Positions 31,539 through 43,770 are shown, numbered from the stretch's first letter. The stretch: DNA of 43,770 nt from Flavobacteriales bacterium (GCA_019638115.1 JAHBUK010000005.1:155111-198880); one strand, 5' to 3'. Translations and numbers: made by a program. Notes: generated from the sequence alone by a model not told the origin.

Positions 31539-32513
31539 TCAGAACTTCGCGCGGGACTTGCGGCCTACGCGCTTGGCACCACGCACCCAGTTGTAACGCT
31601 GGCGGTAGAAGTTGGACTGGCCACGCAGCACGTAGCTGTAGGTCAGCGTCATGGTGAGGTAGCTGTCGTTGTGCGTGGGGTCTCCGCGCTTGTTCTCGCC
31701 TTTCTTGGAGGGGCCGGGTGTGGGCGGCTTCCAACCGTAGTTGGCGGGATCGGGCAGGGTGGGGTCCAATGCGTAGGCGAACGCGCTCTGGTCGTACATC
31801 TGTGCGGACAGGCCGTTGGGACCGCCGGGCAAACGAGCGGGATCCACGTATACGGTGCTCACGTCATCCAAGTAGTCGGAGAAGGTGGTGCGCCAGCCGA
31901 AGTCGAAGCCGAAGCGGTGCTTGCGGGACTTGGTGAAGTGGAAACCGATACCGGCAGGGATCGCGAAACCGAGGGGGGAATATTCGGCCAATTCGGTGTT
32001 CAAGGGGCGCAGGGCGAAGAACTCACCCGTGCGGTTCAGTTGGCCCTTGGGGTTGCTGTAGTACAGTGCAGCACCGGCGTATGCGAACAGGCGGAAGTCC
32101 GTGCGGTACTTACCGCGGCCCCCCAGGTCATTGTCCTGGAAGATGGTGAACTCCGGACGGAGATACAGCTCGAACATGTCGTTCCGGAAGTTGAGGTTCC
32201 GACCGACACGGCCACGGTTCAAGGAAAGGGCATCAGCACCTTGGATGCGCAGGTACATGAGACCAGCGTTCAGGGAGATCGTGCGGTTGATCTTGCGGCG
32301 CGCAAAGCCACCCAGTGCCCAGCGCGTTTGGCCGAGCTTCATGTCCCACACGAAATCGCGACGGGTCTGCTCCTTGCCACCCATTTCGCCCAAGTAGTTG
32401 GCGCCACCCAAGTGTGCACCGAAATCCCAAGCGTACTGTGCTTTGGCTTCCGGCGTTGCGCACCAAAGGCCAGCGGCCACGAGCAGCGCGGAACGGTATC
32501 CAAGTCGGAACAT
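31539..32513 (-). CDS. PorG/DUF6089-like outer-membrane beta-barrel protein
   Basis: I start at ATG 32513 (MFRLGYRSALLVAAGLWCATPEAKAQ), a good signal peptide; GTG 32537 is an alternative that adds eight residues. The mature N-terminus YAWDFGAHLGGANYLGEMGG matches the DUF6089 family, to which the T9SS outer-membrane component PorG belongs. Alternating aromatic strands run through the 324-aa protein, ending with SYVLRGQSNFYRQRYNW and a basic tail. If it is PorG, it would sit in the outer membrane with the PorK/PorN ring of the secretion machine. This fits the four T9SS cargo proteins in the window but is not proof, since several DUF6089 copies can occur per genome. Confidence 0.8.
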   Translation of the reverse strand: MFRLGYRSALLVAAGLWCATPEAKAQYAWDFGAHLGGANYLGEMGGKEQTRRDFVWDMKLGQTRWALGGFARRKINRTISLNAGLMYLRIQGADALSLNRGRVGRNLNFRNDMFELYLRPEFTIFQDNDLGGRGKYRTDFRLFAYAGAALYYSNPKGQLNRTGEFFALRPLNTELAEYSPLGFAIPAGIGFHFTKSRKHRFGFDFGWRTTFSDYLDDVSTVYVDPARLPGGPNGLSAQMYDQSAFAYALDPTLPDPANYGWKPPTPGPSKKGENKRGDPTHNDSYLTMTLTYSYVLRGQSNFYRQRYNWVRGAKRVGRKSRAKF

Positions 32514-32541
32514 GATCGGAGTAGTGTGCTTTGTCACCCGG

Positions 32542-32549
32542 CAAACTTA
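32542..32549 (-). promoter_or_regulatory. Bacteroidota -7 box TAAGTTTG (minus strand)
   Basis: Perfect TAnnTTTG on the minus strand, 28 bases upstream of ATG 32513. It is a good candidate promoter for the PorG-like gene. Confidence 0.55.
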
Positions 32550-32635
32550 ACAAAAGTCCGTTCGGGACCGCAGGTGCAAAACGGACTTGGTTCTCAACAC
32601 TTTATCCATGATCGACCGGTTTGGCCTCGGGGGGG

Positions 32636-32643
32636 TAGCTTTG
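32636..32643 (+). promoter_or_regulatory. Bacteroidota -7 box TAGCTTTG directly before a start codon
   Basis: Perfect TAnnTTTG ending 6 bases before ATG 32650. It decides the start of the downstream gene, because earlier in-frame starts (32587, 32608) would lie upstream of the promoter. The mRNA would be leaderless or nearly so. Confidence 0.6.
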
Positions 32644-32649
32644 CACCGC

Positions 32650-33612
32650 ATGGAGCAAGGAGATCGCGTGGCCGAACTGTTCGGCGTGAAGTACCCATTG
32701 GTGCAAGCCGGAATGATCTGGTGTTCCGGTTGGGAATTGGCTTCCGCCGTTAGCAATGCAGGTGGTTTGGGCATTATTGGTGCCGGTTCCATGTATCCGG
32801 AGATCCTGCGTGCCCACATCCGCAAGTGCAAAGCTGCCACCCACCGGCCCTTCGCCGTCAACGTGCCCATGTTGTACCCCAACATCGAGGAGCACATGGC
32901 GGTGATCCAGGAGGAGGGCGTGCCGATCGTGTTCACTTCGGCGGGTAACCCGGCCGCTTGGACCGGTCGCTTGAAAGCTGCCGGCATCACCGTGGTACAC
33001 GTGGTAAGCAGCGTGAAATTCGCTCGCAAGGCCGAGGATGCGGGAGTGGATGCCGTGGTGGCCGAAGGCTTCGAGGCTGGAGGGCACAACGGTCGTGAGG
33101 AGACCACCACGCTCGTGCTGATCCCCATGGTGCGCGATGCGGTACGCATACCGGTGATCGCTGCCGGTGGCATCGCCGATGGCCGGGCCATGCTTGCCGC
33201 CATGGTGCTGGGCGCCGATGGTGTGCAGATCGGCAGCCGTTTCGTTTGCTCCGTGGAATCATCGGCCCATGCAGCCTTCAAGCAGCGCGTGGCCGAAGCG
33301 GGGGAGGGGGAGACCCTGCTAACCCTGAAGGAATTGGCTCCCGTGCGTCTGTTGCGCAACAAGTTCTTCACGGACGTGCAGCAAGCCTATGCCAGCGGTG
33401 CCAAGACCGATGACCTGAAGGCCCTGCTCGGCCGGGCACGTGCCAAGCGCGGCATGTTCGAAGGTGATCTGGAGGAGGGTGAACTGGAGATCGGCCAGGT
33501 GAGCGGACGCATCAATGACATCTTGCCTGCGGCCACCATCGTGGAGAACATCCTGCGCGAGTACCGCGAAGCCTTGGAACAGTCACGTTCACGGATCTGG
33601 CAGGGACAATGA
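32650..33612 (+). CDS. Nitronate monooxygenase / FabK-like FMN enzyme
   Basis: The 320-aa product starts at ATG 32650 (MEQGDRVAELFGVKYPLVQAGM), matching the usual family N-terminus. It is a TIM-barrel FMN protein: GGLGIIGAGSMYPE, VPIVFTSAGNPAAWTGRLKAAG, the hallmark VAEGFEAGGHNG near 138, and phosphate-binding IPVIAAGGIADGRAMLAAMVLGADGVQIGSRFV. Both nitronate monooxygenases (which detoxify nitroalkanes) and FabK enoyl-ACP reductases (fatty-acid synthesis) share these motifs. I cannot decide between them; genome-wide presence of FabI would help. It reads toward a T9SS type B gene 50 bases downstream. Confidence 0.88.
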   Translation: MEQGDRVAELFGVKYPLVQAGMIWCSGWELASAVSNAGGLGIIGAGSMYPEILRAHIRKCKAATHRPFAVNVPMLYPNIEEHMAVIQEEGVPIVFTSAGNPAAWTGRLKAAGITVVHVVSSVKFARKAEDAGVDAVVAEGFEAGGHNGREETTTLVLIPMVRDAVRIPVIAAGGIADGRAMLAAMVLGADGVQIGSRFVCSVESSAHAAFKQRVAEAGEGETLLTLKELAPVRLLRNKFFTDVQQAYASGAKTDDLKALLGRARAKRGMFEGDLEEGELEIGQVSGRINDILPAATIVENILREYREALEQSRSRIWQGQ

Positions 33613-33662
33613 GCGGAGTGGGATGTCGGCAACATTTGGGGGCATTGCAGCGTCTTGTCTGC

Positions 33663-37279
<3,617 letters not shown>

Positions 37280-37300
37280 TCCAGCGCTGAAAGCTGCGCA

Positions 37301-38209
37301 TTACTTCCACTGCGAGAGTTTCACCGGGTGCAGGTACAAGTGCCCCTCCGGGAAAGCGCGCAGCAAGGCTTGGAGATCGAAGCCATAGGGTTCCAGCACG
37401 GCGAGGTCCTCGGCCGTCCATAGTGCACGGCCCTTCAGCAGGGTGTCCTGCTCGGTGCTCACGTGGTCCACGCTCAGGGCCATTGCGGTGGGAATGGCCA
37501 GTTCCACGAAGAGGCGGGTGGCCGCGAATACCCCGCAGTAGTGGGCGAATTGCGCCATGCTGGCACCGGGCACGGCGAAGATGTCCGAGTATCCACCCAC
37601 CAAAGGGTATGGCGGTTTGGCGCCCGAACGCGGTGCACGCATGCGCTGACGCAGCCAGCGCATGAACTCCAGTGGTCCTTCTTTGTGCGAGCGTGGCCCT
37701 GCGATCAGGTGCGCAGCGATGTTGCCGTGCTCCAACCCATGCCGTGCGAAGCGTTCCACGGCTTCTTCCACGCTGGGCAGTTCACGGGCCCCGAACACCC
37801 CGGCCGGGTCCGTTCGGTAACGCATCGATTCGGGTATTCGGCGCCAATGGCTTCCGTGCTGGTGCAACTGGATGAAGCCCGGCAGGAATCCGCTGTTCGG
37901 CCGCAACCCCAGGTGTTCGCGGTAATTGGAAGCATCGATCCGTGGGTTCAGCAGCAGATCGTCCGCTACGAAAAGGTAATGTGCATGAGGCTTTGCCGGA
38001 TCGTGGAAATGCTTCAGGCTTTGCGCCACATAGCCTTGGAACTGGTGCGAGTGTTCGTGCACGGCGATCACATGCGGCTCGTTGCCTTGGTGGAAGGGCA
38101 TCAGGTGGCGGACCACCGGGAAGCGGTCGCGATAGAGGTCGTCCAACAAACCGATGTTCCGCGGGATGCGGTGGTTGTGGATGATGATCAAGGCGGGTTC
38201 CGGCAACAT
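37301..38209 (-). CDS. Uncharacterised protein, possibly GT-A glycosyltransferase-like
   Basis: I start at ATG 38209 (MLPEPALIIIHNHRIPRNIGLL), where the fold seems to begin; an earlier start would add 22 low-hydrophobicity residues. The 302-aa protein has no signal peptide or membrane segment. The first 95 residues look like a Rossmann-type half: PALIIIHNHRIPRN, FQGYVAQSLKHF, and HYLFVADDLLLNPRI, whose DD could be the metal/donor site of a GT-A enzyme. The C-terminal part has GGYSDIFAVPGASMAQFAHYCGVFAAT. I recall similar proteins near surface-polysaccharide genes in Bacteroidota, but I do not know a tested function. Confidence 0.65.
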   Translation of the reverse strand: MLPEPALIIIHNHRIPRNIGLLDDLYRDRFPVVRHLMPFHQGNEPHVIAVHEHSHQFQGYVAQSLKHFHDPAKPHAHYLFVADDLLLNPRIDASNYREHLGLRPNSGFLPGFIQLHQHGSHWRRIPESMRYRTDPAGVFGARELPSVEEAVERFARHGLEHGNIAAHLIAGPRSHKEGPLEFMRWLRQRMRAPRSGAKPPYPLVGGYSDIFAVPGASMAQFAHYCGVFAATRLFVELAIPTAMALSVDHVSTEQDTLLKGRALWTAEDLAVLEPYGFDLQALLRAFPEGHLYLHPVKLSQWK

Positions 38210-38336
38210 GGCGCGGTGAACATAGTGATCGCCCACCGGTCTGTGGGAGATGCCTTCCGCAGCGGGCCTTGCCATGGCCGATCGGCTTGGATCTTTTTAA
38301 CGGGAATACCGGTTTTCGCCCCCCGGAGCGATCGGT

Positions 38337-38344
38337 TACATTTG
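38337..38344 (+). promoter_or_regulatory. Bacteroidota -7 box TACATTTG
   Basis: Perfect TAnnTTTG 50 bases before ATG 38395, with a TTTTCG at 38313-38318 close to the -33 position. It is a likely promoter for the PpiD/SurA run. Confidence 0.6.
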
Positions 38345-38394
38345 CGACCCTTGCATTTTAGGGGTGTTCCCCACATACCATTCCCAAGCGTCCC

Positions 38395-40563
38395 ATGAAG
38401 CAGTTCATTCCGGTAATGATGAGATCTTTTCCCCTGGTCCTTGGTCTGGTGCTCACGGGCTCCGTGGTGGCACAGAGCGGTGGCACGGACCCGGTCCTTA
38501 TGACCGTTGATGGCAGGCCGGTGACACGCGGCGAGTTCGAGGCCATTTACAAGAAGAACAACAAGGATGCGCAAGTCGACCGAAAGGCCCTGGACGAATA
38601 CATGGAATTGTTCGTCAATTACAAGTTGAAGGTGCGGGAGGCCGAAATACAAGGCATGGACACGGTGTCCAAATTCCGAACCGAGCTGGATGGATATCGC
38701 AAGCAACTGGCGCGCCCTTACTTGATCGATCGCGAACTGAACGATCAGTTGATGCGCGAGGCTCACGAACGCATGCAGCAGGAAGTGCGCGCGAGCCACA
38801 TCCTCGTACAAGTGGCCCCGGATGCTTCCCCGGAAGATACCCTTGCGGCATACAAGCGCCTGGTGGCCCTGCGCGATCGCGTCGTGAAGGGGGAGGATTT
38901 CGCCAGTGTGGCTTCGGGCCCCGGTGGCTCTGAAGACCCCAGCGCAAGCAAGAACGGTGGTGATCTGGGCTATTTCAGCGCACTGCAGATGGTGTACCCC
39001 TTCGAGAGCGCCGCCTATGCCACCGCGGTGGGGCAGGTGAGCCAGCCGGTGCGTACCCGCTTCGGATACCACATCATCAAGGTGGCGGACAAGCGTCCGG
39101 CACGCGGCCAGGTGAAGGTGGCGCACATCATGCTCCGCAGCAGCGACAAGGACACCCCGGAGATACAAGCGGAGCGCGAGCAACGCATCCGCGAGATCCA
39201 TGCAATGCTGATGGCCGGCACGCTGACCTTCAACGATGCGGCGCTGCGTTACAGCGAGGACGAAAGCTCCAACACCAAGGGCGGCGAGCTGCAAATGTTC
39301 GGCACCGGCAAAATGATCGAGGAGTTCGAGGATGCCGCCTTCAGCCTGCCCAGCGATGAAGCCATCAGTGAGCCGGTACGCACACGCTATGGTTGGCACA
39401 TCATCAAACGGCTCGAGTACCAGGCGCCGCCCACTTTCGATGCGGCAAAGGCCGAACTCAAGACCCGCATAAGCAGGGACAGCCGTGCGGAGATCACCCG
39501 CCTCACCTTCATCAACAAGCTGCGCAAGGAGTACAACGTGCAGGAGTTCCCACAGAACTTCAAACCGATCATTGCCCTGCTGGATACCAATATCTTCAAG
39601 AAGGGAACTTCCGTGAACGATACCCTGGTCCGTAAGAACTTCACGGAAGGTCCGTTCACCAAAGGCAAAGTGCGCTACCAGCGCGAGTTGGTGGGCATGA
39701 TCAAGGACGGGAAGCTCGTGGCTGCAAAGAGCCGCCAATACGAGGAAATGACGCAGACCATCAACGATACGGTGGTAGTGCGTAACGTGATGACCGGTTG
39801 GAGCTACGACCGTAAGAAAGCAGCCAAGCTCACCAAGCCGGTGCTCATCATCCGGGATAGTGTATACACCCAGCGCCACATGCTGGACTACCTGGAGGGC
39901 AAACAACGCAGGGACCGGGTGGTGCCGCTCAAAGAGCACGTGGATGCCCGTTTCATGGAGTTCTCGGAAGAAAAGTTGCTGGCTTACGAGGACGCCCGCT
40001 TGGAAGAGAAGTACATCGACTTCCGCATGCTGATGAAGGAGTATCGTGATGGCATCCTGCTCTTTGAACTGACCGACCAGAAAGTATGGGGCAAAGCCGT
40101 GCGCGACACCTTGGGCCTGGATGGGTACTTCACGGCCAACCGTGATCGCTTCATGTGGGATACCCGCTACGAAGCCGACATCTACACCTGCAGCACGCCC
40201 GCCGTGGCCAAGCAAACCCGCGGGCTCCTGCGCAAAGGCGTGCGCGGTGCCGACCTTGTGGGCCAGGTGAACAAGTCCAGTGCGCTGGCACTGGATATCG
40301 ACGGAGGGCTGTTCTCCGCCGATCAGAAGCCCTTCCTGGCAGGCATCACCAAGACCGGCCTTAGCGATGATATGCAGGTGGATGGCCGCGTGATCTTCGT
40401 GGACATGAAACGGATCATGCCGCCTACGCCCAAAGCGTTGGACGAAGCGCGTGGTGCCGTTACCGCGGCCTACCAGGATGAACTGGAGCGCGAATGGATC
40501 CAAGAGTTGCGCGCCAAGTATCCCGTGGTCATCAACAAGGATGTCCTCTACTCCATCAAGTGA
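38395..40563 (+). CDS. Periplasmic peptidyl-prolyl isomerase with two parvulin domains
   Basis: The 722-aa protein has a signal peptide (MKQFIPVMMRSFPLVLGLVL...VVAQ, about 27 residues). An N-terminal chaperone-like helix region includes LMTVDGRPVTRGEFEAIYKKN. Two parvulin domains follow: ASHILVQVAPD...GYHIIKVADK (about 133-235) and VAHIMLRSSDK...GWHIIKRLE (about 240-345). The remaining C-terminal 375 residues are less conserved and include a further SurA/PpiD-like helical stretch. It should help outer-membrane proteins fold. It overlaps the next gene by 4 bases (GTGA), starting a chaperone run with SurA. Confidence 0.92.
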   Translation: MKQFIPVMMRSFPLVLGLVLTGSVVAQSGGTDPVLMTVDGRPVTRGEFEAIYKKNNKDAQVDRKALDEYMELFVNYKLKVREAEIQGMDTVSKFRTELDGYRKQLARPYLIDRELNDQLMREAHERMQQEVRASHILVQVAPDASPEDTLAAYKRLVALRDRVVKGEDFASVASGPGGSEDPSASKNGGDLGYFSALQMVYPFESAAYATAVGQVSQPVRTRFGYHIIKVADKRPARGQVKVAHIMLRSSDKDTPEIQAEREQRIREIHAMLMAGTLTFNDAALRYSEDESSNTKGGELQMFGTGKMIEEFEDAAFSLPSDEAISEPVRTRYGWHIIKRLEYQAPPTFDAAKAELKTRISRDSRAEITRLTFINKLRKEYNVQEFPQNFKPIIALLDTNIFKKGTSVNDTLVRKNFTEGPFTKGKVRYQRELVGMIKDGKLVAAKSRQYEEMTQTINDTVVVRNVMTGWSYDRKKAAKLTKPVLIIRDSVYTQRHMLDYLEGKQRRDRVVPLKEHVDARFMEFSEEKLLAYEDARLEEKYIDFRMLMKEYRDGILLFELTDQKVWGKAVRDTLGLDGYFTANRDRFMWDTRYEADIYTCSTPAVAKQTRGLLRKGVRGADLVGQVNKSSALALDIDGGLFSADQKPFLAGITKTGLSDDMQVDGRVIFVDMKRIMPPTPKALDEARGAVTAAYQDELEREWIQELRAKYPVVINKDVLYSIK

Positions 40564-41423
40564 GTTCATTCCACCGGATCACATACGGCCCTTGGGGTTT
40601 GGCGCTTGGCCTGCTGGCCTTGCTGGGCTGTTCCAAGGCCAGTGATCCGAACGACCCCGTGTTGGCGCGTGCCTACGATCGCGAGTTGCGTTGGAGCGAC
40701 TTGCGGCAGGTGGTGCCCGTGGAGGCCAGCGCGGAGGATAGTGCAGCCCTGGCAGCCAGTTTCATGAACAACTGGATCCGGCAACAAGTGGTCTTGCACA
40801 AGGCCGAGCAGAACCTGGCCGACCGCGACAAGGAGTTCAGTGGCCAATTGCGCGACTACCGGAACTCACTGGTGATCTTTGCATACGAGGAGGCGCTGGT
40901 CGCCCAAAAGCTCAATACCTCCGTACCCATGGAGGAGATCGAAGCCTACCACCAGGATAACGTGTCGAATTTTGAACTGCGGGACAACATTGCCCGCGTT
41001 CGCTGGTTCAGGGTGAACGAGGATGACAAGCGCACCATGAAACGGCTGGAAGAGCATTTCCAAAGTGGCAGCCCCGAGCGCATGAAGATCTTGGAAGTGT
41101 GGCTGGCGGAACGCGGTCAATCCATAGTGGACAGGACCAACACATGGAGCACGGTGAGCGATCTGATCATCGGCATGCCCGACGTTGCCGGAAGCCTTCA
41201 GGAACTGCCACGCGAAGGACGCCATGTGTTGCGTGCGGGGCCGGTTGCTTATTTCGTGGATATCTTGGAGCGCCGGGCGAAGGGCAGCACATCACCCGTG
41301 GAACTGGTCGCCTCGGATATCCGTGCGATCATCATCAATCAACGCAAGCGGCAGCTCATCGAACGCATGCGCGAAGACCTTTACCGTGAAGCCGTTGAGA
41401 ACCATGATATCGAAGTGCGTTGA
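40560..41423 (+). CDS. Lipoprotein related to SurA/PpiC chaperones, lacking a parvulin domain
   Basis: GTG 40560 overlaps the previous stop as GTGA and places a lipobox (LALGLLALLGC) at residues 14-24, so the 287-aa product is a lipoprotein. It is rich in charged helices (WIRQQVVLHKAEQNLADRDKEFS, LVIFAYEEALVAQKL). It ends with VAYFVDILERR and INQRKRQLIERMREDLYREAVEN, the layout of the SurA-type N- and C-terminal chaperone parts. No clear parvulin signature (such as ASHIL or GYHI) is present. It sits between two parvulin genes and overlaps surA by 20 bases. It probably acts as a membrane-bound holdase; this is inference. Confidence 0.8.
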   Translation: MSSFHRITYGPWGLALGLLALLGCSKASDPNDPVLARAYDRELRWSDLRQVVPVEASAEDSAALAASFMNNWIRQQVVLHKAEQNLADRDKEFSGQLRDYRNSLVIFAYEEALVAQKLNTSVPMEEIEAYHQDNVSNFELRDNIARVRWFRVNEDDKRTMKRLEEHFQSGSPERMKILEVWLAERGQSIVDRTNTWSTVSDLIIGMPDVAGSLQELPREGRHVLRAGPVAYFVDILERRAKGSTSPVELVASDIRAIIINQRKRQLIERMREDLYREAVENHDIEVR

Positions 41424-42777
41424 ACGGTCCACACTGTTGGCCCTTTTTCTGTTGCCCGCGCTACTGAGCGCCCAACCCAAGGGCGTGCTGATAGACCGTG
41501 TGATCGCCGTGGTGGGGCGTGAACCGATATTGGAATCGGACCTGATACCGCGCATGGAACAAATGCGCCAGGTGACCCCCCAGCCCACCTGGGAGGATGA
41601 GTGCGGCGAACTGGAGGACCTGCTGTACGAGCGCTTGTTGCTGGAGCAGGCCAAGATCGACAGCGTTACCGTGGACGATGGCCAGGTGAACCAGGAATTG
41701 GAGCGCCGGATAGAGTATTTCGCCAGGCAGATCGGTGGAAGGGACAAGCTCGAAGCCTTCTATGGCAAACCCATCGCCGAGATCAAAGCGGATTTCCGAG
41801 ACCAGGTGCGCGACCAGTTGCTCATCCAGAACATGCAACAGCGGATCACCAGCGATATCCGCATCACGCCGCGCGATGTGCAACGTTTCTTCAACAAGAT
41901 ACCCGCGGACAGCATCCCCTTCATCAATGCAGAAGTGGAGTATGCCATGATCCTGCGTGTGCCCGTGGCCAGTGAGGAAGAGGACCGTCGCATAAGGCGC
42001 CGCATGCAGGAGTTCCGTGATGCCGTGGTGGACGGCACCAAGGACATATGCGTGCTGATCGGCTTGTATTCCGAGGACCCCGGCTCGGCGCGTGATTGCG
42101 GTCAATTGGGCATGGTGCCTACCGGTGTCATGGTGCCCGAGTTCGATGCGGTGGCCATGAGCCTGCGCGACGGTGAAGTATCGCAAGTGTTCAAGACCCA
42201 GTTCGGCTATCATTTCATGCAGATGATCGAACGCCGGGGGGAGCAGTACAACGCCCGCCACCTGCTGATGCGGCCCCGCATAGAGAGTGGTGATCTGCTG
42301 CGCGAAAGGCAATTGCTGGATACGCTGCGTGCCAGCATTCTTGATGGAAGGACCTCTTTCGGCGAAGCTGCCGGCAAATGGTCTTCCGATGAGGAGAGCC
42401 GAGGCAGCAATGGCTTGATGATCGAGCCGTCGAGCAATTCCACCCGGTGGGATATGCAATCGCTCGATCAGCAGACCTTCTTCGTGCTGGACAAACTTCA
42501 ACCAGGCCAGATCGGAGAGCCCCAGCAGGTGGTGCTCCCGGACGGGTCCAAAGCATACCGTTTGCTGCAATTATTGGTGCGCACCGAGCCGCACAAGGCC
42601 AACATGCGCGAGGATTACCGGCTCATACAGCAAGCAGCGGAGGGCAAACTGCGCTCGGATGCAGTGGATAAATGGGTGCAGGAGCGTGTCAACGCCACCT
42701 ACGTGCGCATCGTACCCGATCTGGCCGCTTGCCCGTTCACCCACCCGTGGGTGCGTATTGCCGAAAACCAGGAATGA
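41404..42777 (+). CDS. surA: SurA-like periplasmic chaperone/peptidyl-prolyl isomerase
   Basis: ATG 41404 (MISKCVERSTLLALFLLPALLSAQ) gives the signal peptide; longer in-frame sequence overlaps the lipoprotein gene. The 457-aa protein then shows LIDRVIAVVGREPILESDLIPR, the standard SurA N-terminal opening, DLLYERLLLEQAKIDSV, and DRIEYFARQIGG-like helices. A first parvulin domain spans about 174-270 (VEYAMILRVPV...GYHFMQMIERRG) and a second, weaker one about 280-395 (ARHLLMRPRIE). It would escort outer-membrane barrels, including the T9SS barrel protein nearby. The gene overlaps its upstream neighbour by 20 bases; 40 bases separate it from the MoxR gene. Confidence 0.92.
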   Translation: MISKCVERSTLLALFLLPALLSAQPKGVLIDRVIAVVGREPILESDLIPRMEQMRQVTPQPTWEDECGELEDLLYERLLLEQAKIDSVTVDDGQVNQELERRIEYFARQIGGRDKLEAFYGKPIAEIKADFRDQVRDQLLIQNMQQRITSDIRITPRDVQRFFNKIPADSIPFINAEVEYAMILRVPVASEEEDRRIRRRMQEFRDAVVDGTKDICVLIGLYSEDPGSARDCGQLGMVPTGVMVPEFDAVAMSLRDGEVSQVFKTQFGYHFMQMIERRGEQYNARHLLMRPRIESGDLLRERQLLDTLRASILDGRTSFGEAAGKWSSDEESRGSNGLMIEPSSNSTRWDMQSLDQQTFFVLDKLQPGQIGEPQQVVLPDGSKAYRLLQLLVRTEPHKANMREDYRLIQQAAEGKLRSDAVDKWVQERVNATYVRIVPDLAACPFTHPWVRIAENQE

Positions 42778-42817
42778 TAGGCCACTTCCTTAGAACAACG
42801 AACAAGCAAGCCACAAG

Positions 42818-43770
42818 ATGAACGACGTGCAGGCGGTTGAACGTTTCGGAGAGCAATACCGGGCTTTGAAAGCGGAGATCGGTAAAGTGATCATCGGTCA
42901 GGAACAAGTGGTCGACCATGTGTTGCTGGGCATCTTCAGCCGCGGGCACTGCTTGTTGGTGGGTGTGCCAGGCTTGGCGAAGACCCTATTGGTGAATACT
43001 GTTGCCCGTTCCTTGGGGCTGTCCTTCAATCGCATCCAGTTCACTCCCGATCTGATGCCCAGCGATATCGTGGGTTCGGAGATCCTCGACCAGGACCGGA
43101 AGTTCCGCTTTGTGAAAGGGCCGCTTTTCGCCAACATCATTCTCGCGGACGAGATCAACCGGACGCCGCCCAAGACACAGGCCGCACTGCTGGAGGCCAT
43201 GCAGGAGAAAGCGGTAACTGCCGCCGGCCAGACCCACCGTCTGCCCGAACCGTTCTTCGTGCTGGCCACCCAGAACCCCATTGAGCAGGAGGGAACCTAT
43301 CCCTTGCCGGAAGCCCAGTTGGACCGTTTCATGTTCAACATCTGGGTGGACTATCCCACCTACGCCGAGGAACTTGCCGTAGTGAAAGCCACCACGGGGG
43401 ATGTGAACGCCGAATTGAAGGCGGTGCTCACCGCGGAGGAGATCCTGTTCTACCAAGGGCTCGTGCGTCGCATACCCGTTCCGGACAATGTGCTGGAATA
43501 TGCGGTGAAGCTGGCCACGCGCACCCGACCCGGCACCGATGCCGCGCCTTCCATCATCAACGATAACGTGAGTTGGGGGGCTGGTCCGCGTGCCTCACAA
43601 TACCTCGTGGTGGGTGCCAAGTGCCATGCCCTCGCCAACGGCCGCTTCTCTCCGGATATAGCGGATGTGCAAGCCGTTGCGTTGCCTATTCTTCGCCATC
43701 GTTTGGTACGCAACTACCGTGCGGAGGCTGAGGGGGTTACCGTGGATCGGATCGTATCCGCCATTCTCTA
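42818..43770 (+). CDS. MoxR-family AAA+ ATPase (partial, runs off the window)
   Basis: From ATG 42818 the frame stays open to the window end (317 codons). Walker A is GVPGLAKT (residues 49-56), followed by FTPDLMPSDIVGSEIL and Walker B IILADEIN with D111-E112. NRTPPKTQAALLEAMQEKAV, LATQNPIEQEGTYPLPEAQLDRFMF (sensor and arginine-finger region) and the C-terminal lid follow. MoxR ATPases act as chaperones, often for von Willebrand A-domain partners encoded just downstream; those would be beyond this window. The position after surA resembles an arrangement I recall from other Bacteroidota. Confidence 0.93.
   Translation, partial: MNDVQAVERFGEQYRALKAEIGKVIIGQEQVVDHVLLGIFSRGHCLLVGVPGLAKTLLVNTVARSLGLSFNRIQFTPDLMPSDIVGSEILDQDRKFRFVKGPLFANIILADEINRTPPKTQAALLEAMQEKAVTAAGQTHRLPEPFFVLATQNPIEQEGTYPLPEAQLDRFMFNIWVDYPTYAEELAVVKATTGDVNAELKAVLTAEEILFYQGLVRRIPVPDNVLEYAVKLATRTRPGTDAAPSIINDNVSWGAGPRASQYLVVGAKCHALANGRFSPDIADVQAVALPILRHRLVRNYRAEAEGVTVDRIVSAIL

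Noticed and set aside
38188..40569. A 793-codon frame antisense to the PpiD-like gene
   Set aside because: Same GC-driven effect; the plus strand encodes two clear parvulin domains.

Overview
The window looks like a chromosomal segment of a high-GC member of the Bacteroidota, probably Flavobacteriales. Four proteins carry type IX secretion (T9SS) C-terminal sorting domains, one is a PorG/DUF6089-type outer-membrane protein, promoter-like sites match the Bacteroidota -7 box TAnnTTTG, and Shine-Dalgarno sites are scarce. No rRNA, tRNA, transposase, integrase or CRISPR array was recognised.

Layout. 1-1289: the tail of an upstream gene, then palindromic GATC-type repeats around a lone, AT-richer lipoprotein gene. 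1290-11565 (+): a surface-polysaccharide block with an MBOAT acyltransferase and SGNH partner, a serine-acetyltransferase-like enzyme, UDP-GlcNAc 2-epimerase, three glycosyltransferases and two nucleotide-sugar epimerases, interrupted by tandem repeats at 6825-6919 and 7903-8282. 11570-17194 (-): a seven-gene operon headed by a T9SS-sorted protein and followed by six paralogous secreted proteins. Each paralog has a phage-tail-fibre-like module and a C-terminal eight-cysteine domain resembling the FGE/C-type-lectin fold. They fall into three subtypes in the order A-B-C-A-B-C, so a three-gene cassette has been duplicated in tandem. This is the most unusual system in the window. 17278-24296 (+): a small membrane protein, a CotH-like kinase, an O-antigen-ligase-like protein, a second CotH-like protein with a beta-helix tail, and a degenerate calcineurin-like phosphoesterase. 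24306-28480 (-): two T9SS beta-propeller proteins in AT-richer DNA. 28606-31459 (+): an NAD-dependent epimerase and an asparagine synthetase, ending in a strong terminator.

31539-43770 holds mainly housekeeping and envelope genes: the PorG-like protein (-), a nitronate monooxygenase/FabK-like enzyme, a T9SS type B protein, IMP dehydrogenase, an unknown protein probably linked to glycan metabolism (-), and a run of PpiD-like, lipoprotein, SurA and MoxR genes that is cut by the window end.

Working together (inference): the first block builds and acylates an exopolysaccharide or O-antigen. The CotH/ligase block may polymerise or phosphorylate surface polymers. The A-B-C cassette and the T9SS proteins would be displayed at or beyond the outer membrane, and the SurA-type chaperones would help outer-membrane proteins fold. 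All functional calls come from motif reading by eye; no database search was run.
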